Positions 23,943-32,383 of a stretch of 64,000 bases of DNA are shown here, piece by piece. The notes below the pieces were generated by a model. It was not told the DNA's origin and did not search any database. It saw nothing but the letters and a program-made list of their open reading frames with translations. The translations under genes were made by a program, and so were the position numbers. The stretch is from contig NZ_CP038440.1 in the NCBI RefSeq assembly GCF_004683885.1, forward strand, positions 1,150,001-1,214,000. The letters run 5' to 3'. Numbering within the stretch: position 1 is the stretch's first letter; the number at the start of each line of letters is the position of its first letter. Source of the stretch: Brevundimonas sp. MF30-B (GTDB lineage: Bacteria > Pseudomonadota > Alphaproteobacteria > Caulobacterales > Caulobacteraceae).

Positions 23943-25751
23943 TTACCCCGCCAGAGCGGCCTTCTTCTCTTCAAGCTCCAGCCATTCAAGCTCGGCCGCC
24001 TCGAGGTCGGCGCGGGCCTTGTCGGCGGCCTTCATGGCGCGGTCGAAGGCGGAGGGATCGCGGGCGTAGAGGTCGGGGTCGGCCAGGGTGGCGTCGTGCC
24101 GGGCGATGACGCCGGGCAGGCTCTCCATCAGGCCCTCGACTTCCTCCAGCCGCCGGGCGTCCTTGTAGGACAGCTTCGCCTTCTTGCTGGGGGCGCGGTC
24201 AGAAGGCTCCGCCTTCTCGACCCGACGCGGGCTGTCGGTCGGCGGGCGGGGTCCAGCGCTGAGAAAGCCCGGGTTTTGCCGCACGAAGTCGGTCCAGCCG
24301 CCGGGGGTCTCCACGATGTCGCCGCGGCCGTTAAGGGCCAGGGTCGAGGTGGCGAGGCGGTCGATGAAGTCGCGGTCGTGCGACACCAGGATCAGGGTGC
24401 CGTCATAGCTCTCGAGCAGCTCTTCCAGCTTGTCGAGCGTGTCCATGTCCAGGTCGTTGGTCGGTTCGTCGAGGACCAGCAGATTGGCCGGTTTGGCCAG
24501 GGCGCGGGCCAGGAGCAGGCGGTTGCGTTCGCCGCCCGACAGGGTCGAGATCGGCTGCTTCAGCTGCGCCTCCTGGAACAGGAAGTCCTTGGCGTAGGCG
24601 GCGACGTGCATGGAGCGGCCGCGCACCAGAATGCTGTCGCCGCCGCCGGGTGTCAGGGCGTCCCACAGGCTCATGTCCGAGCGCAGGCCCTCGCGCGACT
24701 GATCCAGATAAACGGGCTCCAGATTGGCCCCCAGGCGCACCGAGCCTTCGTCCGGCGCCAGCTCGCCCAGCAGCACCTTGACCAGGGTGGTCTTGCCCGC
24801 GCCGTTGGGGCCAACGATGCCCAGCCGGTCGCCGCGCATGACGCGGGTGGTCAGGCTCTTGAAGATGGTGCGCTCGCCAAAGCGTTTGGCGACGCCCTTC
24901 ACCTCGGCCACCAGCTTGCCGGACAGGGCGCCGGAATCGACGCCCAGGTTCAGCTCGCGCGGCAGGTCGCGGACCCGCTCGGCGCGGTCTGCGCGCATGG
25001 CCTGAAGCGCCCGGGCGCGGCCCTCGTTGCGGGTGCGCTGGGCGGTGATGGAGCGGTAGAAGGTGTAGGTCTCGGCCTCGATTTTCTTGGTGAGGCGGCG
25101 CAGCGACTCGGCCTCTTCGTCCATGACCTTGGCGGACCAGTCGTCGAACGCGTCGAAGCCCTTGTTGAGGGTGCGGACGCGTCGGCCTTCCAGCCAGTGC
25201 ACCGTGTCGGTGACGCGGTTCAGGAAGGCGCGGTCGTGGCTGACGACCAGCACGGCGCAGCGGGCGGCCAAGAGCTCCTTCTCCAGAAGCTCGATGGCCA
25301 GGATGTCGAGGTGGTTGGTGGGCTCGTCCAGCAGCAGCAGGTCGGGCTCTTCGGCGAAGGCCTTGGCCAGCGCGGCGCGGCGGGTCTCGCCGCCCGACAG
25401 GCCCTGGGTCGACTTGGCGGGATCCAGGCCGAAGGTGGTCAGCCAGGCCTCGGCGGTCCAGGGCTCGGCCTCGCCGGAGGCGGCGTAGTCCAAAAGGGTG
25501 TCGCCGGTGATCGGCGGCTCCTGCGGCACATAGGCGAAGCGCACCCCGGCCTGGACCGAGCGGTCGCCGCTGTCGGGTTCGATCAGGCCCATGACGACCT
25601 TGATCAGGGTCGACTTGCCGGCTCCGTTCCGGCCCACCAGGGCGGCGCGGCTGCGCGGCTCCAGCGCCATGTCGACGCCGTCGAACAGCGGGCGCGGCCC
25701 GTCCTGAAGACGAACATCCTTGAGAGCGACGAGGGGGGGACGAGCGGCCAT
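23943..25751 (-). CDS. uup: ABC-F ATPase, Uup type
   Basis: A 602-residue soluble duplicated ATPase without membrane domains. NBD1: Walker [10 protein letters not shown] near residue 40, signature [12 protein letters not shown], Walker [13 protein letters not shown]. The ABC-F linker follows ([22 protein letters not shown]...). NBD2: [35 protein letters not shown]-terminal coiled-coil domain of about 85 residues ([20 protein letters not shown]...[15 protein letters not shown]) is characteristic of Uup. ABC-F proteins act on stalled or maturing ribosomes, and Uup also affects precise transposon excision and branched DNA. An ATG at 25763 is an alternative start. Confidence 0.92.
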   Translation of the reverse strand: MAARPPLVALKDVRLQDGPRPLFDGVDMALEPRSRAALVGRNGAGKSTLIKVVMGLIEPDSGDRSVQAGVRFAYVPQEPPITGDTLLDYAASGEAEPWTAEAWLTTFGLDPAKSTQGLSGGETRRAALAKAFAEEPDLLLLDEPTNHLDILAIELLEKELLAARCAVLVVSHDRAFLNRVTDTVHWLEGRRVRTLNKGFDAFDDWSAKVMDEEAESLRRLTKKIEAETYTFYRSITAQRTRNEGRARALQAMRADRAERVRDLPRELNLGVDSGALSGKLVAEVKGVAKRFGERTIFKSLTTRVMRGDRLGIVGPNGAGKTTLVKVLLGELAPDEGSVRLGANLEPVYLDQSREGLRSDMSLWDALTPGGGDSILVRGRSMHVAAYAKDFLFQEAQLKQPISTLSGGERNRLLLARALAKPANLLVLDEPTNDLDMDTLDKLEELLESYDGTLILVSHDRDFIDRLATSTLALNGRGDIVETPGGWTDFVRQNPGFLSAGPRPPTDSPRRVEKAEPSDRAPSKKAKLSYKDARRLEEVEGLMESLPGVIARHDATLADPDLYARDPSAFDRAMKAADKARADLEAAELEWLELEEKKAALAG

Positions 25752-25838
25752 GAGGCGGGGCATATAGGCCAAGGCGGGACGTCTCGCCATGTCGGAAACG
25801 CCGCGACACGGCCCGGATCGCCGGCTATGAGGCCGCGC

Positions 25839-26291
25839 ATGCGTCCTTTCTGGGAAACCAAGACCCTGGCGGAGATGAGCCCCGCCGAATGGGAGAGCCT
25901 GTGCGACGGGTGCGGCCTGTGCTGCGTGGTGCGGTTCGAGGACGAGGACACCGGCGAGGTGATCCCGACGCGGGTGCACTGCAGGCTGTTCGACCCGCAG
26001 GTCTGCGCCTGTTCCGACTACGCCAACCGCAAGGCGCAGGTGCCGGACTGCATCAAGCTGACGCCCGGCAACATCGAGGCGCTGGAGTGGATGCCCAAGT
26101 CCTGCGCCTATCTCCGGCTGCATGAGGGGCGGCCGCTGGCGGCGTGGCACCCTCTGGTGTCGGGCGATCCCGAGACGGTCCATTCGGCGGGCGTGTCGGT
26201 GCGCGGGCAGACGATCAGCGAGCTGAGCCTGGCCGAGCCCGAGGACGCGCTGGACTTCGAAGCGCCGGAATGGGCGGTCGAGCGCGGCTGA
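25839..26291 (+). CDS. YcgN/UPF0260-family cysteine-cluster protein
   Basis: A 150-residue protein starting [26 protein letters not shown]. The ATG at 25839 is preferred to one 12 bp upstream because GAGG lies 6 nt before it. The conserved CDGCGLCC motif and the later [15 protein letters not shown] and [11 protein letters not shown] make a CxxCxxxCC-type metal-binding pattern typical of UPF0260. The biochemical role is not established. It is divergent from uup, with an 87-bp gap, and immediately precedes the GTA cluster. Confidence 0.9.
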   Translation: MRPFWETKTLAEMSPAEWESLCDGCGLCCVVRFEDEDTGEVIPTRVHCRLFDPQVCACSDYANRKAQVPDCIKLTPGNIEALEWMPKSCAYLRLHEGRPLAAWHPLVSGDPETVHSAGVSVRGQTISELSLAEPEDALDFEAPEWAVERG

Positions 26292-26390
26292 GCGCGCAGT
26301 CGGTCGGGCGAGGCTGCTGATCGACAAGGTGTTTCTCGATTCCTGAGGCGACTTGCGCGCCCGAGGACGCTGGCCCGCTATGGTCTGGGC

Positions 26391-26828
26391 ATGACGGGAA
26401 AAAGCGAAGAGGCGGGGCGGGCCGAGGCGTGGCTGGAGGAGGTGTTCCAGACGCTGAAGGGCCTGACCGACGAGCTGCTGGCCGTCGCCAGGGCGGCCCC
26501 GGCGCCGGAGCTGGGCGAGGTCGACAAGCGCGGCCGCACGCTGAACGTGATCGCCCGCGCGGCCAAGGCCGTGGCCGCTCTGATCACGCCGCTTCGCAAG
26601 GCCCGCGACACCCAAGAGGACGACATGCGCGAAGACCATGACATCATCGACGACGCCGAAGACGGACGACTGCGCGACGATCTGGAGTCTCGCATCGACC
26701 ATCTTTGCGGGATCGTCGAACGCAAGGGACGCGGCGCTTCAGCTGGTGCGCCGGGCCGATCGGTCGCGGCTGAGGGCGCTGCTGGAGACCGCGCCGCGGC
26801 TGACGGACGGGCAGGCGTGGCCGCTTGA
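26391..26828 (+). CDS. GTA gp1, small terminase-like protein
   Basis: A 145-residue first gene of the GTA cluster. The N-terminal 100 residues are helical and charged: AEAWLEEVFQTLKGLTDELLAVARA, VDKRGRTLNVIARAAKAVAALITPLRK and EDGRLRDDLESRIDHLCGIVERK, resembling the small-terminase-like gp1 of alphaproteobacterial GTAs. The last 35 residues are low-complexity Ala/Gly/Arg, and their DNA also encodes the large terminase N-terminus in another frame, so this tail may be a by-product of the overlap. GTA promoter elements are expected in 26292-26390, but I see no clear -35/-10 pair. Confidence 0.75.
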   Translation: MTGKSEEAGRAEAWLEEVFQTLKGLTDELLAVARAAPAPELGEVDKRGRTLNVIARAAKAVAALITPLRKARDTQEDDMREDHDIIDDAEDGRLRDDLESRIDHLCGIVERKGRGASAGAPGRSVAAEGAAGDRAAADGRAGVAA

Positions 26829-27969
26829 AGACGGCTGGCGGACCTGGGTGCTGCTGGGCGGACGCGGGTCGGGCAAGACCTTCGCCGGCGCCTTCTGGCT
26901 GAGCCAGCTGGCGAAGCGGGCGGATCGCACCTTCGCCCTGGTCGGGCCGGCGTTGCACGACGTGCGCGAGGTGATGGTGGAGGGGCCGTCAGGCCTGAAG
27001 GCGCAGGCACGGCGCGAGAACCGGCCGCGCTGGGAGGCAGGACGGCGGCGGCTGGTGTGGCCGTCGGGCGCCGTGGCCTACGCCTTCTCGGCCGAGGACC
27101 CGGACAGTTTGAGGGGGCCGCAGTTCCATGCGGCCTGGGCGGACGAGTTCTGCGCCTGGCGGAACCCGGAGGCGACGCTGTCGAACCTGAGGTTCGGGCT
27201 GAGGCTGGGGGCTGATCCCAAGCTGGCGATCACCACCACACCGCGGCCGATCCCGAGCCTGAGGCGGCTGCTGGCGGAGGAGGGCGCAGTCACGGCGAGG
27301 CTGGCCACGGCGGGCAATGCGGACAATCTGGCGCCGGGCTTTTTGGAGCATCTGAAGGCGCTCTACGCCGGGACGCGGCTGGAGGCGCAGGAGATGGAGG
27401 GGCTGGTCGTGGAAGCCGACGGCGCCCTGTTCCGGGCCGAGGATCTGGCGCGGGCGCGGGGAAGCCGGCCGGCGCGGCTGGACCGGATCGTGGTGGCGGT
27501 GGATCCGCCGGCCAGCGCGCACGGCGACGCCTGCGGGATCGTGGTTGCGGGGCGCAGGGACGGCGTGGGCCATGTGCTGGCGGATCGCTCGGCGCGGGGC
27601 CTGTCGCCGCTGGGCTGGGCGCGGCGGGTGGCTGAGGCGGCCAGGGAATTTGAAGCGAACCAGGTGATCGCGGAGGCCAATCAGGGCGGCGAGATGGTGC
27701 GCAGCGTGCTGGCCCAGGCGGGGTGCGAGGCTCCGATCAAGCTGGTTCACGCCAGCCGGGCCAAGCGGGCGCGGGCCGAGCCGGTCGCGGCACTGTACGA
27801 GCAGGGGCGGGTGGTGCACTGCGCGGCCTTTCCCGAGCTTGAGGAAGAGCTGATGGCCCTGGGCGCCAGCGAGCATCGGCGCAGCCCGGACCGGGCCGAT
27901 GCGCTGGTCTGGGCGCTGACGGAGCTGCTGCTGACGGGGCGGGCGGCGCCGAGGGCGCGGGCGATGTGA
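26638..27969 (+). CDS. GTA gp2, large terminase (DNA-packaging ATPase/nuclease)
   Basis: Up to 443 residues. Walker A GGRGSGKT is at 74-81, Walker B is near HAAWADEFCAWRNPEATLSNLRFGLR, the coupling motif is AITTTPRP, and the C-terminal RNase H-like nuclease starts RIVVAVDPPAS, with IAEANQGG and the final acidic SPDRADALVWALTELL. In GTAs this motor packages about 4-14 kb of random host DNA headful-style. The start is uncertain: ATG 26638 gives a 191-bp overlap with gp1, while GTG 26746 gives 83 bp. Protein-like sequence is already present by residue 28 (NARDAALQLVRRADRSRLRALLE). Confidence 0.92.
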   Translation: MTSSTTPKTDDCATIWSLASTIFAGSSNARDAALQLVRRADRSRLRALLETAPRLTDGQAWPLEDGWRTWVLLGGRGSGKTFAGAFWLSQLAKRADRTFALVGPALHDVREVMVEGPSGLKAQARRENRPRWEAGRRRLVWPSGAVAYAFSAEDPDSLRGPQFHAAWADEFCAWRNPEATLSNLRFGLRLGADPKLAITTTPRPIPSLRRLLAEEGAVTARLATAGNADNLAPGFLEHLKALYAGTRLEAQEMEGLVVEADGALFRAEDLARARGSRPARLDRIVVAVDPPASAHGDACGIVVAGRRDGVGHVLADRSARGLSPLGWARRVAEAAREFEANQVIAEANQGGEMVRSVLAQAGCEAPIKLVHASRAKRARAEPVAALYEQGRVVHCAAFPELEEELMALGASEHRRSPDRADALVWALTELLLTGRAAPRARAM

Positions 27970-27984
27970 CCCTGTCTCGCTGTC

Positions 27985-28084
27985 ATCCTCGGGCTTGACC
28001 CGAGGATCCAGCGGCGGCGCGGGGGAACTCAGTCTGGCAGAGTTCAGGCGTCGTGCGGCTGGGCCCTCGGGTCAAGCCCGAGGG
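27985..28084. repeat. REP-like palindrome pair between GTA gp2 and gp3
   Basis: ATCCTCGGG/CCCGAGGAT (27985-28007) and CCCTCGGG/CCCGAGGG (28064-28084) each form a perfect stem with a 5-nt loop. They are inverted copies of one alphaproteobacterial palindrome (GTCAYCCTCGGGCTTGACCCGAGG). A weaker AACTC/GAGTT stem lies between them. They occupy nearly all of the gp2-gp3 gap and could pause or terminate transcription. Confidence 0.8.
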
Positions 28085-28109
28085 TGACGGCGGATATAGG
28101 GAGAACCAC

Positions 28110-29276
28110 ATGGATTGGCGACGACCGTTCGGTCGGCGGCGCGCGGGCGCGCCTGAGGTCAAGGAAAGCCGGGTAGGGGCGGTCATAGCGCTCGGCGGCG
28201 CAGGTCGGGCGCAATGGACGCCGCGAGACTATGCGGCGCTGGCGCGGGAGGGGTTCGCCAGGAACCCGGTGGCCTATCGCTGCATCCGCATGATCGCGGA
28301 GGCGGCGGCGTCGACGCCGCTGGCGGTGCTGGCGGACGGGGTGCGCGACGATGAGCATCCGCTGGCCCGGCTTCTGGCCAAGCCCAATCCCGAACAGTCG
28401 GCACCGGAGCTGATGGAGCAGGTGTTCGCGGCGCTGCAGACGGCGGGCAACGCCTATCTGGAGGCGTCGGGCGACCAGGACGGCGACGGCGCGCCCGATG
28501 AGCTGTGGGCGCTGAGGCCGGATCGGGTGAAGGTGGTGCCCGGTCGGCACGGCTGGCCCGAGGCCTATGAATATTCCGCCGGCGGCAGGGCGGTGCGGAT
28601 CGGGCGGCAGGCGGACGGCTGGTCGCCGGTGATGCAGTTGAAGCTGTTTCATCCGACGGACGATCACTATGGCTTTTCGCCGCTGGAGGCGGCGGCCATG
28701 GCGGTGGATGCGCACAATGCGGCCGGGGCCTGGAACAAGGCGCTGCTGGACAATGCGGCGCGGCCCTCGGGGGCGCTGGTCTATGGCGCGGCGGACGGGG
28801 AGCGGCTGACGGCGGATCAGTTCGAGGCGCTGAAGGCCGAGCTGTCGGAGGCGCATTCCGGGGCGGCGAACGCCGGGCGGCCGCTGCTGCTGGAAGGCGG
28901 GCTGGACTGGAAGCCGATGAGTCTGACGCCCGCGGACATGGACTTCATCGCCGGCAAGCACGCGGCCGCGCGCGAGATCGCCCTGGCGTTCGGGGTGCCG
29001 CCGCAGCTGCTGGGGATACCGGGCGACGCGACCTATTCGAACTATCGCGAGGCCAATGCGGCCTTCTGGCGTCAGACGGTGATCCCGCTAGTCAGGAAGG
29101 CGTCGGGGGCGATGACAGGATGGCTGGGAAGCCGGTTCGTCGGTTGTCGGATCGAGCCCGATCTGGACGCCATCCCGGCGCTGCAGGTCGAGCGCGACGC
29201 CCTATGGGCGCGGCTGGAGGCGGCGAGTTTTCTGACGCCGGAGGAGAGACGGCGCATGGCGGGGCTGGGGGCATGA
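28110..29276 (+). CDS. GTA gp3, HK97-type portal protein
   Basis: A 388-residue portal starting at the ATG at 28110 with GGGAGA 5 nt upstream. Family features: RNPVAYRCIRMIAEAAASTPL, HPLARLLAKPNPEQSAPELMEQVFAALQTAGNAYLEA, YGFSPLEAAAMAVDAHNAAGAWNKALLDNAARPSGALVY, and the end AREIALAFGVPPQLLGIPGDATYSNYREANAAFW. The portal dodecamer forms the DNA channel and binds the terminase. The last four bases overlap the next start (ATGA). Confidence 0.94.
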   Translation: MDWRRPFGRRRAGAPEVKESRVGAVIALGGAGRAQWTPRDYAALAREGFARNPVAYRCIRMIAEAAASTPLAVLADGVRDDEHPLARLLAKPNPEQSAPELMEQVFAALQTAGNAYLEASGDQDGDGAPDELWALRPDRVKVVPGRHGWPEAYEYSAGGRAVRIGRQADGWSPVMQLKLFHPTDDHYGFSPLEAAAMAVDAHNAAGAWNKALLDNAARPSGALVYGAADGERLTADQFEALKAELSEAHSGAANAGRPLLLEGGLDWKPMSLTPADMDFIAGKHAAAREIALAFGVPPQLLGIPGDATYSNYREANAAFWRQTVIPLVRKASGAMTGWLGSRFVGCRIEPDLDAIPALQVERDALWARLEAASFLTPEERRRMAGLGA

Positions 29277-29500
29277 GCGACTTCAGGAAGGCGCCGGCGG
29301 CCCTGGTCGTCGCGTTGGTGGTGCAGACGGTCGGAGGGCTGGTGTGGGCCGGCGGGGCGGCGGCGCGGATCGCGACGCTGGAGCAGCGGGTCGGCGAGCA
29401 GCGGCTGGTGGCCGAGCGCCTGGCGCGGCTGGAGGAGCAGGGCGTGGCGACCCGCGCGGCCGTGGAGCGGATCGAGCGACGGCTGGAGGGGGGAAGATGA
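29273..29500 (+). CDS. GTA gp3.5-like small membrane/coiled-coil protein
   Basis: A 75-residue protein coupled at both ends by ATGA overlaps. After a short charged start (MSDFRKAP) it has one hydrophobic segment (AALVVALVVQTVGGLVWAGG) and then a coiled coil (RIATLEQRVGEQRLVAERLARLEEQ...VERIERRLEGG). Its position between portal and protease matches the small g3.5 gene of Rhodobacter-type GTAs, whose role is poorly defined. Confidence 0.75.
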   Translation: MSDFRKAPAALVVALVVQTVGGLVWAGGAAARIATLEQRVGEQRLVAERLARLEEQGVATRAAVERIERRLEGGR

Positions 29501-29964
29501 GTGGCGGGGCACTCCGCATCGAAGGCTACGCCTCGTTGTGGGGCCAGGCCGATCTGAACGGAGACGTGACGGCGAAGGGCGTGTTCGCCCAGAGCCTGGC
29601 GCGGACCGGGGCGGGCGGGGTCAGGATGCTGAGCCAGCACGAGGGCCGGGCAGTGGTAGGGGTGTGGGACGAGATGATCGAGGACGACCGGGGCCTGAGG
29701 GTCAAGGGCCGCATCCTGGACTGGTCGGCCGAGGCGCGTTTCGCCCAGGCGATGGCGCGGGCAGGGGCGCTGGACGGGCTGTCGATCGGCTTTCGCGCGG
29801 CGAAGGCGAGGCGGGACGGGCGGCTGCGCGTGCTGAGCGCCGTGGACCTGTGGGAAGTGTCGCTGGTGACCTTTCCCATGCTTCCGGGGGCGCGGTTTCG
29901 GGTCGGTCAGTCCGGCAGGTATTGCGGCGGCAGGGGCAGGGACGGCTCCTCGGCCTGCCAGTAG
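29497..29964 (+). CDS. GTA gp4, HK97-family prohead protease
   Basis: A 155-residue serine protease of the HK97 prohead family that processes the capsid during assembly. The core is intact: LRIEGYASLWGQADLNGDVTAKGVFAQSL, VRMLSQHEGRAVVGVWDEMIEDDRGLRVKGRILD, GLSIGFRAAKARRDG, and LWEVSLVTFPMLPGARF, with the catalytic-type His (SQHE) and Ser (GLSIGF). After VTFPMLP the last 20 or so residues (VGQSGRYCGGRGRDG...) look non-family, and their DNA is shared with the antisense gene at 29907. The natural C-terminus may have been replaced when that gene arrived. Confidence 0.9.
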   Translation: MSGGALRIEGYASLWGQADLNGDVTAKGVFAQSLARTGAGGVRMLSQHEGRAVVGVWDEMIEDDRGLRVKGRILDWSAEARFAQAMARAGALDGLSIGFRAAKARRDGRLRVLSAVDLWEVSLVTFPMLPGARFRVGQSGRYCGGRGRDGSSACQ

Positions 29965-30455
29965 ACGGAGACGATCCACCAACGCTGGCCATCGTCGAAC
30001 AGCTGGATGGAGTTGATCCCGCGCAGGAAGGGTTCGGCGTCGGTGGAGGCGCGGCGGGCCTCGTAGGTGGAGAAGACGTGGGTCAGGCCGCCGAAGCGTT
30101 CGACGCGGCGGGCGATCTCGCGCTCGTGGAAGCCCTGGCCGATCAGGCCGGGGCCGGCGCGCTCGACGTACTGCTCCGGCGTCAGAAGACCCAGGTTCCG
30201 ACGACTGTCGCGCAGCGGGCCGATGGGCATGAGCCGGCCGGTGGGATGGAACAGGGTTCGGAAGCGGTCCCAGTCGCGAGCCTGGCCCTGATCTCCGGAG
30301 ATGACGTCGTAGAGGGCCGCGATGATGGCGTCGGCGGAGGCGACGTCGGCGGCGTGGGCGGGATTGGAGGCGGCTTGCGGAGCGGGGGCAGGCGTTTGGG
30401 CCTCAGCGGTCGGAGCCAACAGCGCGAGCGCGACGGCGATGGGGATGAAACGCAT
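29907..30455 (-). CDS. Secreted SnoaL/NTF2-like protein, antisense inside the GTA cluster
   Basis: A 182-residue protein with a Sec signal peptide (MRFIPIAVALALLAPTAEAQ). The mature part has an NTF2/SnoaL-like pattern: VASADAIIAALYDVISGDQGQARDWDRFRTLFHPTGRLMPIG, SPEQYVERAG-like sequence, a central GFHEREIARRVERFGGLTHVFSTYEARR, and GINSIQLFDDGQRWWIVSVYWQAE. The family includes small-molecule isomerases and many proteins of unknown role. It runs against the GTA genes and its 3' end overlaps the prohead protease by 58 bp. It is not a GTA structural gene and is probably cargo inserted in the cluster. Confidence 0.8.
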   Translation of the reverse strand: MRFIPIAVALALLAPTAEAQTPAPAPQAASNPAHAADVASADAIIAALYDVISGDQGQARDWDRFRTLFHPTGRLMPIGPLRDSRRNLGLLTPEQYVERAGPGLIGQGFHEREIARRVERFGGLTHVFSTYEARRASTDAEPFLRGINSIQLFDDGQRWWIVSVYWQAEEPSLPLPPQYLPD

Positions 30456-30527
30456 CAGAATAAGCCTCCGAAGATTGGATCGCTGACATGATCGGCCAAA
30501 CTTGTCAGCTTCTCCTGCCCGTGTGCG

Positions 30528-30914
30528 CTAGCGATCTCTTGCTGATCCAAACAAAAAACCTGGGGTCCAGATTGTGGTCATCATAATCAAGACTGTTCCA
30601 TGAATGACTGTCACCAACAATCGATTATCAGAGGTTACAACATCTGACTGCTGAATCCAGAAGAGGGCAATATAACTAGCCCACATAATCAGCATAACTA
30701 CAATCTTAAGAGCAGATGCCAATGGACGTTGGCGAAAGATATCGCGAATAGGGGGACCGCCGTCCTGGTGGTTTCGCCAAGCGAGGCTCGCCAGCCAGAT
30801 CGGGAGAAACAGGATGCTCCCACCTATGGCGAACCAATGACCCCAAGGCTGTATGGCGAGCGTGAAACAGACGATCAGGACGGCGACGCTGGCAAGTCCC
30901 AGCAGGGTCGGCAT
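30528..30914 (-). CDS. AT-rich antisense membrane protein inside the GTA cluster
   Basis: About 128 residues from ATG 30914; an ATG at 31013 would add 33 residues and share the CATG of the capsid start. Four membrane segments: LLGLASVAVLIVCFTLAI, WFAIGGSILFLPIWLASLA, ALKIVVMLIMWASYIALFW and LLVTVIHGTVLIMMTTIW. The loops are short, and DGGPPIRDIFRQRP lies in the middle. The family is not recognised. Base composition is clearly more AT-rich than all neighbours (for example CAAACAAAAAACC and ATCATAATCAAG), so recent acquisition is likely. It sits between protease and capsid genes on the opposite strand. Confidence 0.65.
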   Translation of the reverse strand: MPTLLGLASVAVLIVCFTLAIQPWGHWFAIGGSILFLPIWLASLAWRNHQDGGPPIRDIFRQRPLASALKIVVMLIMWASYIALFWIQQSDVVTSDNRLLVTVIHGTVLIMMTTIWTPGFLFGSARDR

Positions 30915-31011
30915 GCGACCGACACCCACCGACTGAGTTTTTCCGATTTCGGCAAGCTTCCCCACGTCCGAAAAATAACCGCGATCGGCGGTTCCTTCAA
31001 CCGGAGATATC

Positions 31012-32241
31012 ATGAAAGAGACCAAACAGGCCCCGGCTCAGCCGGAGGCGCGCGAGGCCGTGCGCGAGATGATGACGGCGTTCGAGGCCTTCAAACAGGC
31101 CAATGACGCGCGGCTGGACGAGATCGAGAAGAAGGCCTGCGCCGACACGCTGCTGGAGGCCAAGGTGGCGCGCATCGACCAGGCGGTCTCGGCGGCGCAG
31201 GCGCGGCTGGATCGCGCGATCAGCGCCACGCGGCGCCCGGCGCTGGAGGCGGTCGAGCCGGTCGGGCTGGCCAGCGCGCCGGAGGCTAAGGCGGCTTGGG
31301 ACGGCTATCTGCGCGCCGGCGGCGTGCAGGGGCTGGAGCTGAAGGCGGGCCTGTCGTCGGCGGCGAACTCGGGCGGCTATGTCGTGCCGCCGGAGACGGA
31401 GCGGGCCATCGAGCGCCGGCTGATGGCGGGGTCGCCCATACGCGAGATCGCCACGGTGCGCACGGTGGCCTCGGGCGTGTTCAGAAAGCCGGTGTCGACG
31501 GCGGGGATCGCTTCGGGCTGGGTGGCCGAGACGGCGGCGCGTCCCGAGACGGATCCGGCGACCCTGGCGCTGCTGGAGTTCCCGGCCGCCGACCTCTACG
31601 CCAATCCGGCGGCGACGCAGAGCCTGCTGGACGATGCGCTGGTGGACCTGGACGAATGGCTGGCCGCCGAGGTCGAGGACGCCTTCGCCGCTCAAGAGAC
31701 GCAGGCCTTCGTCACCGGCGACGGGACGAACAAGCCGCGCGGCTTCCTGAGCTACACGACCGTGGCGGACGCGACCCAGACCTGGGGGCAGATCGGCTAT
31801 GTCGCCTCGGGCGCCGCGGGCGGATTCGCGGCGGCCAATCCGGCCGACAAGCTGATCGACCTGGTCTATGCGCCCAAGGCCCAGTACCGACCGAACGGCC
31901 GCTTCGTGATGAATCGCAAGACGGTCTCGGCCGTGCGCAAGTTCAAGGACGCGGACGGCAACTACATCTGGCAGCCGGCGCAGCGGGCGGGCGAGACGGC
32001 GAGCCTGCTGGGCTATGCGGTGACCGAGATCGAGACGATGCCGGACCTCGCGGCCAACAGTCTGTCGATCGCGTTCGGCGACTTTCAGAAGGGCTATCTG
32101 ATCGTCGACCGGGCGGGGGTGCGGGTGCTGCGCGACCCCTACTCGGCCAAACCCTATGTGCTGTTCTACACGACCAAGCGGGTCGGCGGCGGGGTGCAGA
32201 ACTTCGACGCGATCAAGGTAATGAAGTTCAGCGCGACGTAG
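31012..32241 (+). CDS. GTA gp5, HK97-type major capsid protein
   Basis: A 409-residue capsid protein with GGAG 6 nt before the ATG. The N-terminal 110 residues form a coiled-coil scaffold (delta) domain (MMTAFEAFKQANDARLDEIEKK...VARIDQAVSAAQARLDRAI). The mature part begins near GLSSAANSGGYVVPPE. HK97-fold landmarks follow: SPIREIATVRTVASG, EFPAADLYANPAATQSLLDDALVDLDEWLAAEVEDAFA, FVTGDGTNKPRGFLSY, PNGRFVMNRKTVSAVRKFKDADGNYIWQP and FGDFQKGYLIVDRAG. The antisense AT-rich gene separates it from the protease. A heptamer-repeat element begins 8 bp after the stop. Confidence 0.96.
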   Translation: MKETKQAPAQPEAREAVREMMTAFEAFKQANDARLDEIEKKACADTLLEAKVARIDQAVSAAQARLDRAISATRRPALEAVEPVGLASAPEAKAAWDGYLRAGGVQGLELKAGLSSAANSGGYVVPPETERAIERRLMAGSPIREIATVRTVASGVFRKPVSTAGIASGWVAETAARPETDPATLALLEFPAADLYANPAATQSLLDDALVDLDEWLAAEVEDAFAAQETQAFVTGDGTNKPRGFLSYTTVADATQTWGQIGYVASGAAGGFAAANPADKLIDLVYAPKAQYRPNGRFVMNRKTVSAVRKFKDADGNYIWQPAQRAGETASLLGYAVTEIETMPDLAANSLSIAFGDFQKGYLIVDRAGVRVLRDPYSAKPYVLFYTTKRVGGGVQNFDAIKVMKFSAT

Positions 32242-32248
32242 TCGCGCT

Positions 32249-32362
32249 GAGTGGCGAGTGGTCAGTGGCGAGTGGCGAGAGCCGCTCGTCGCTGGCGTCG
32301 GCATGAATAGGCGAGGCGAAGAGCTGGGATTGGCGATGGCTCGCCACTCGTCACTCGCCACT
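32249..32362. repeat. Heptamer inverted-repeat element, copy 2 (GTA gp5-gp6 gap)
   Basis: The left arm GAGTGGCGAGTGG plus AGTGGCGAGTGGCGAGA (32249-32280) is complementary to the right arm TCGCCACTCGTCACTCGCCACT (32341-32362). It can form a long imperfect hairpin of about 110 nt in the GTA transcript. It fills most of the 142-bp gap after the capsid gene. Confidence 0.8.
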
Positions 32363-32383
32363 ATCGAGCAAAGCGAGATTCAT

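Noticed and set aside
24096..25826. Long plus-strand frame upstream of and in frame with the YcgN-like gene
   Set aside because: It lies over the uup gene. Only the last 150 residues from about 25839 have protein-family similarity.
25764..26702. Extension of the Uup frame by about 300 codons toward 26702
   Set aside because: ABC-F similarity begins at MAARPP (25751). The extension is antisense to ycgN and GTA gp1 and has no domain.
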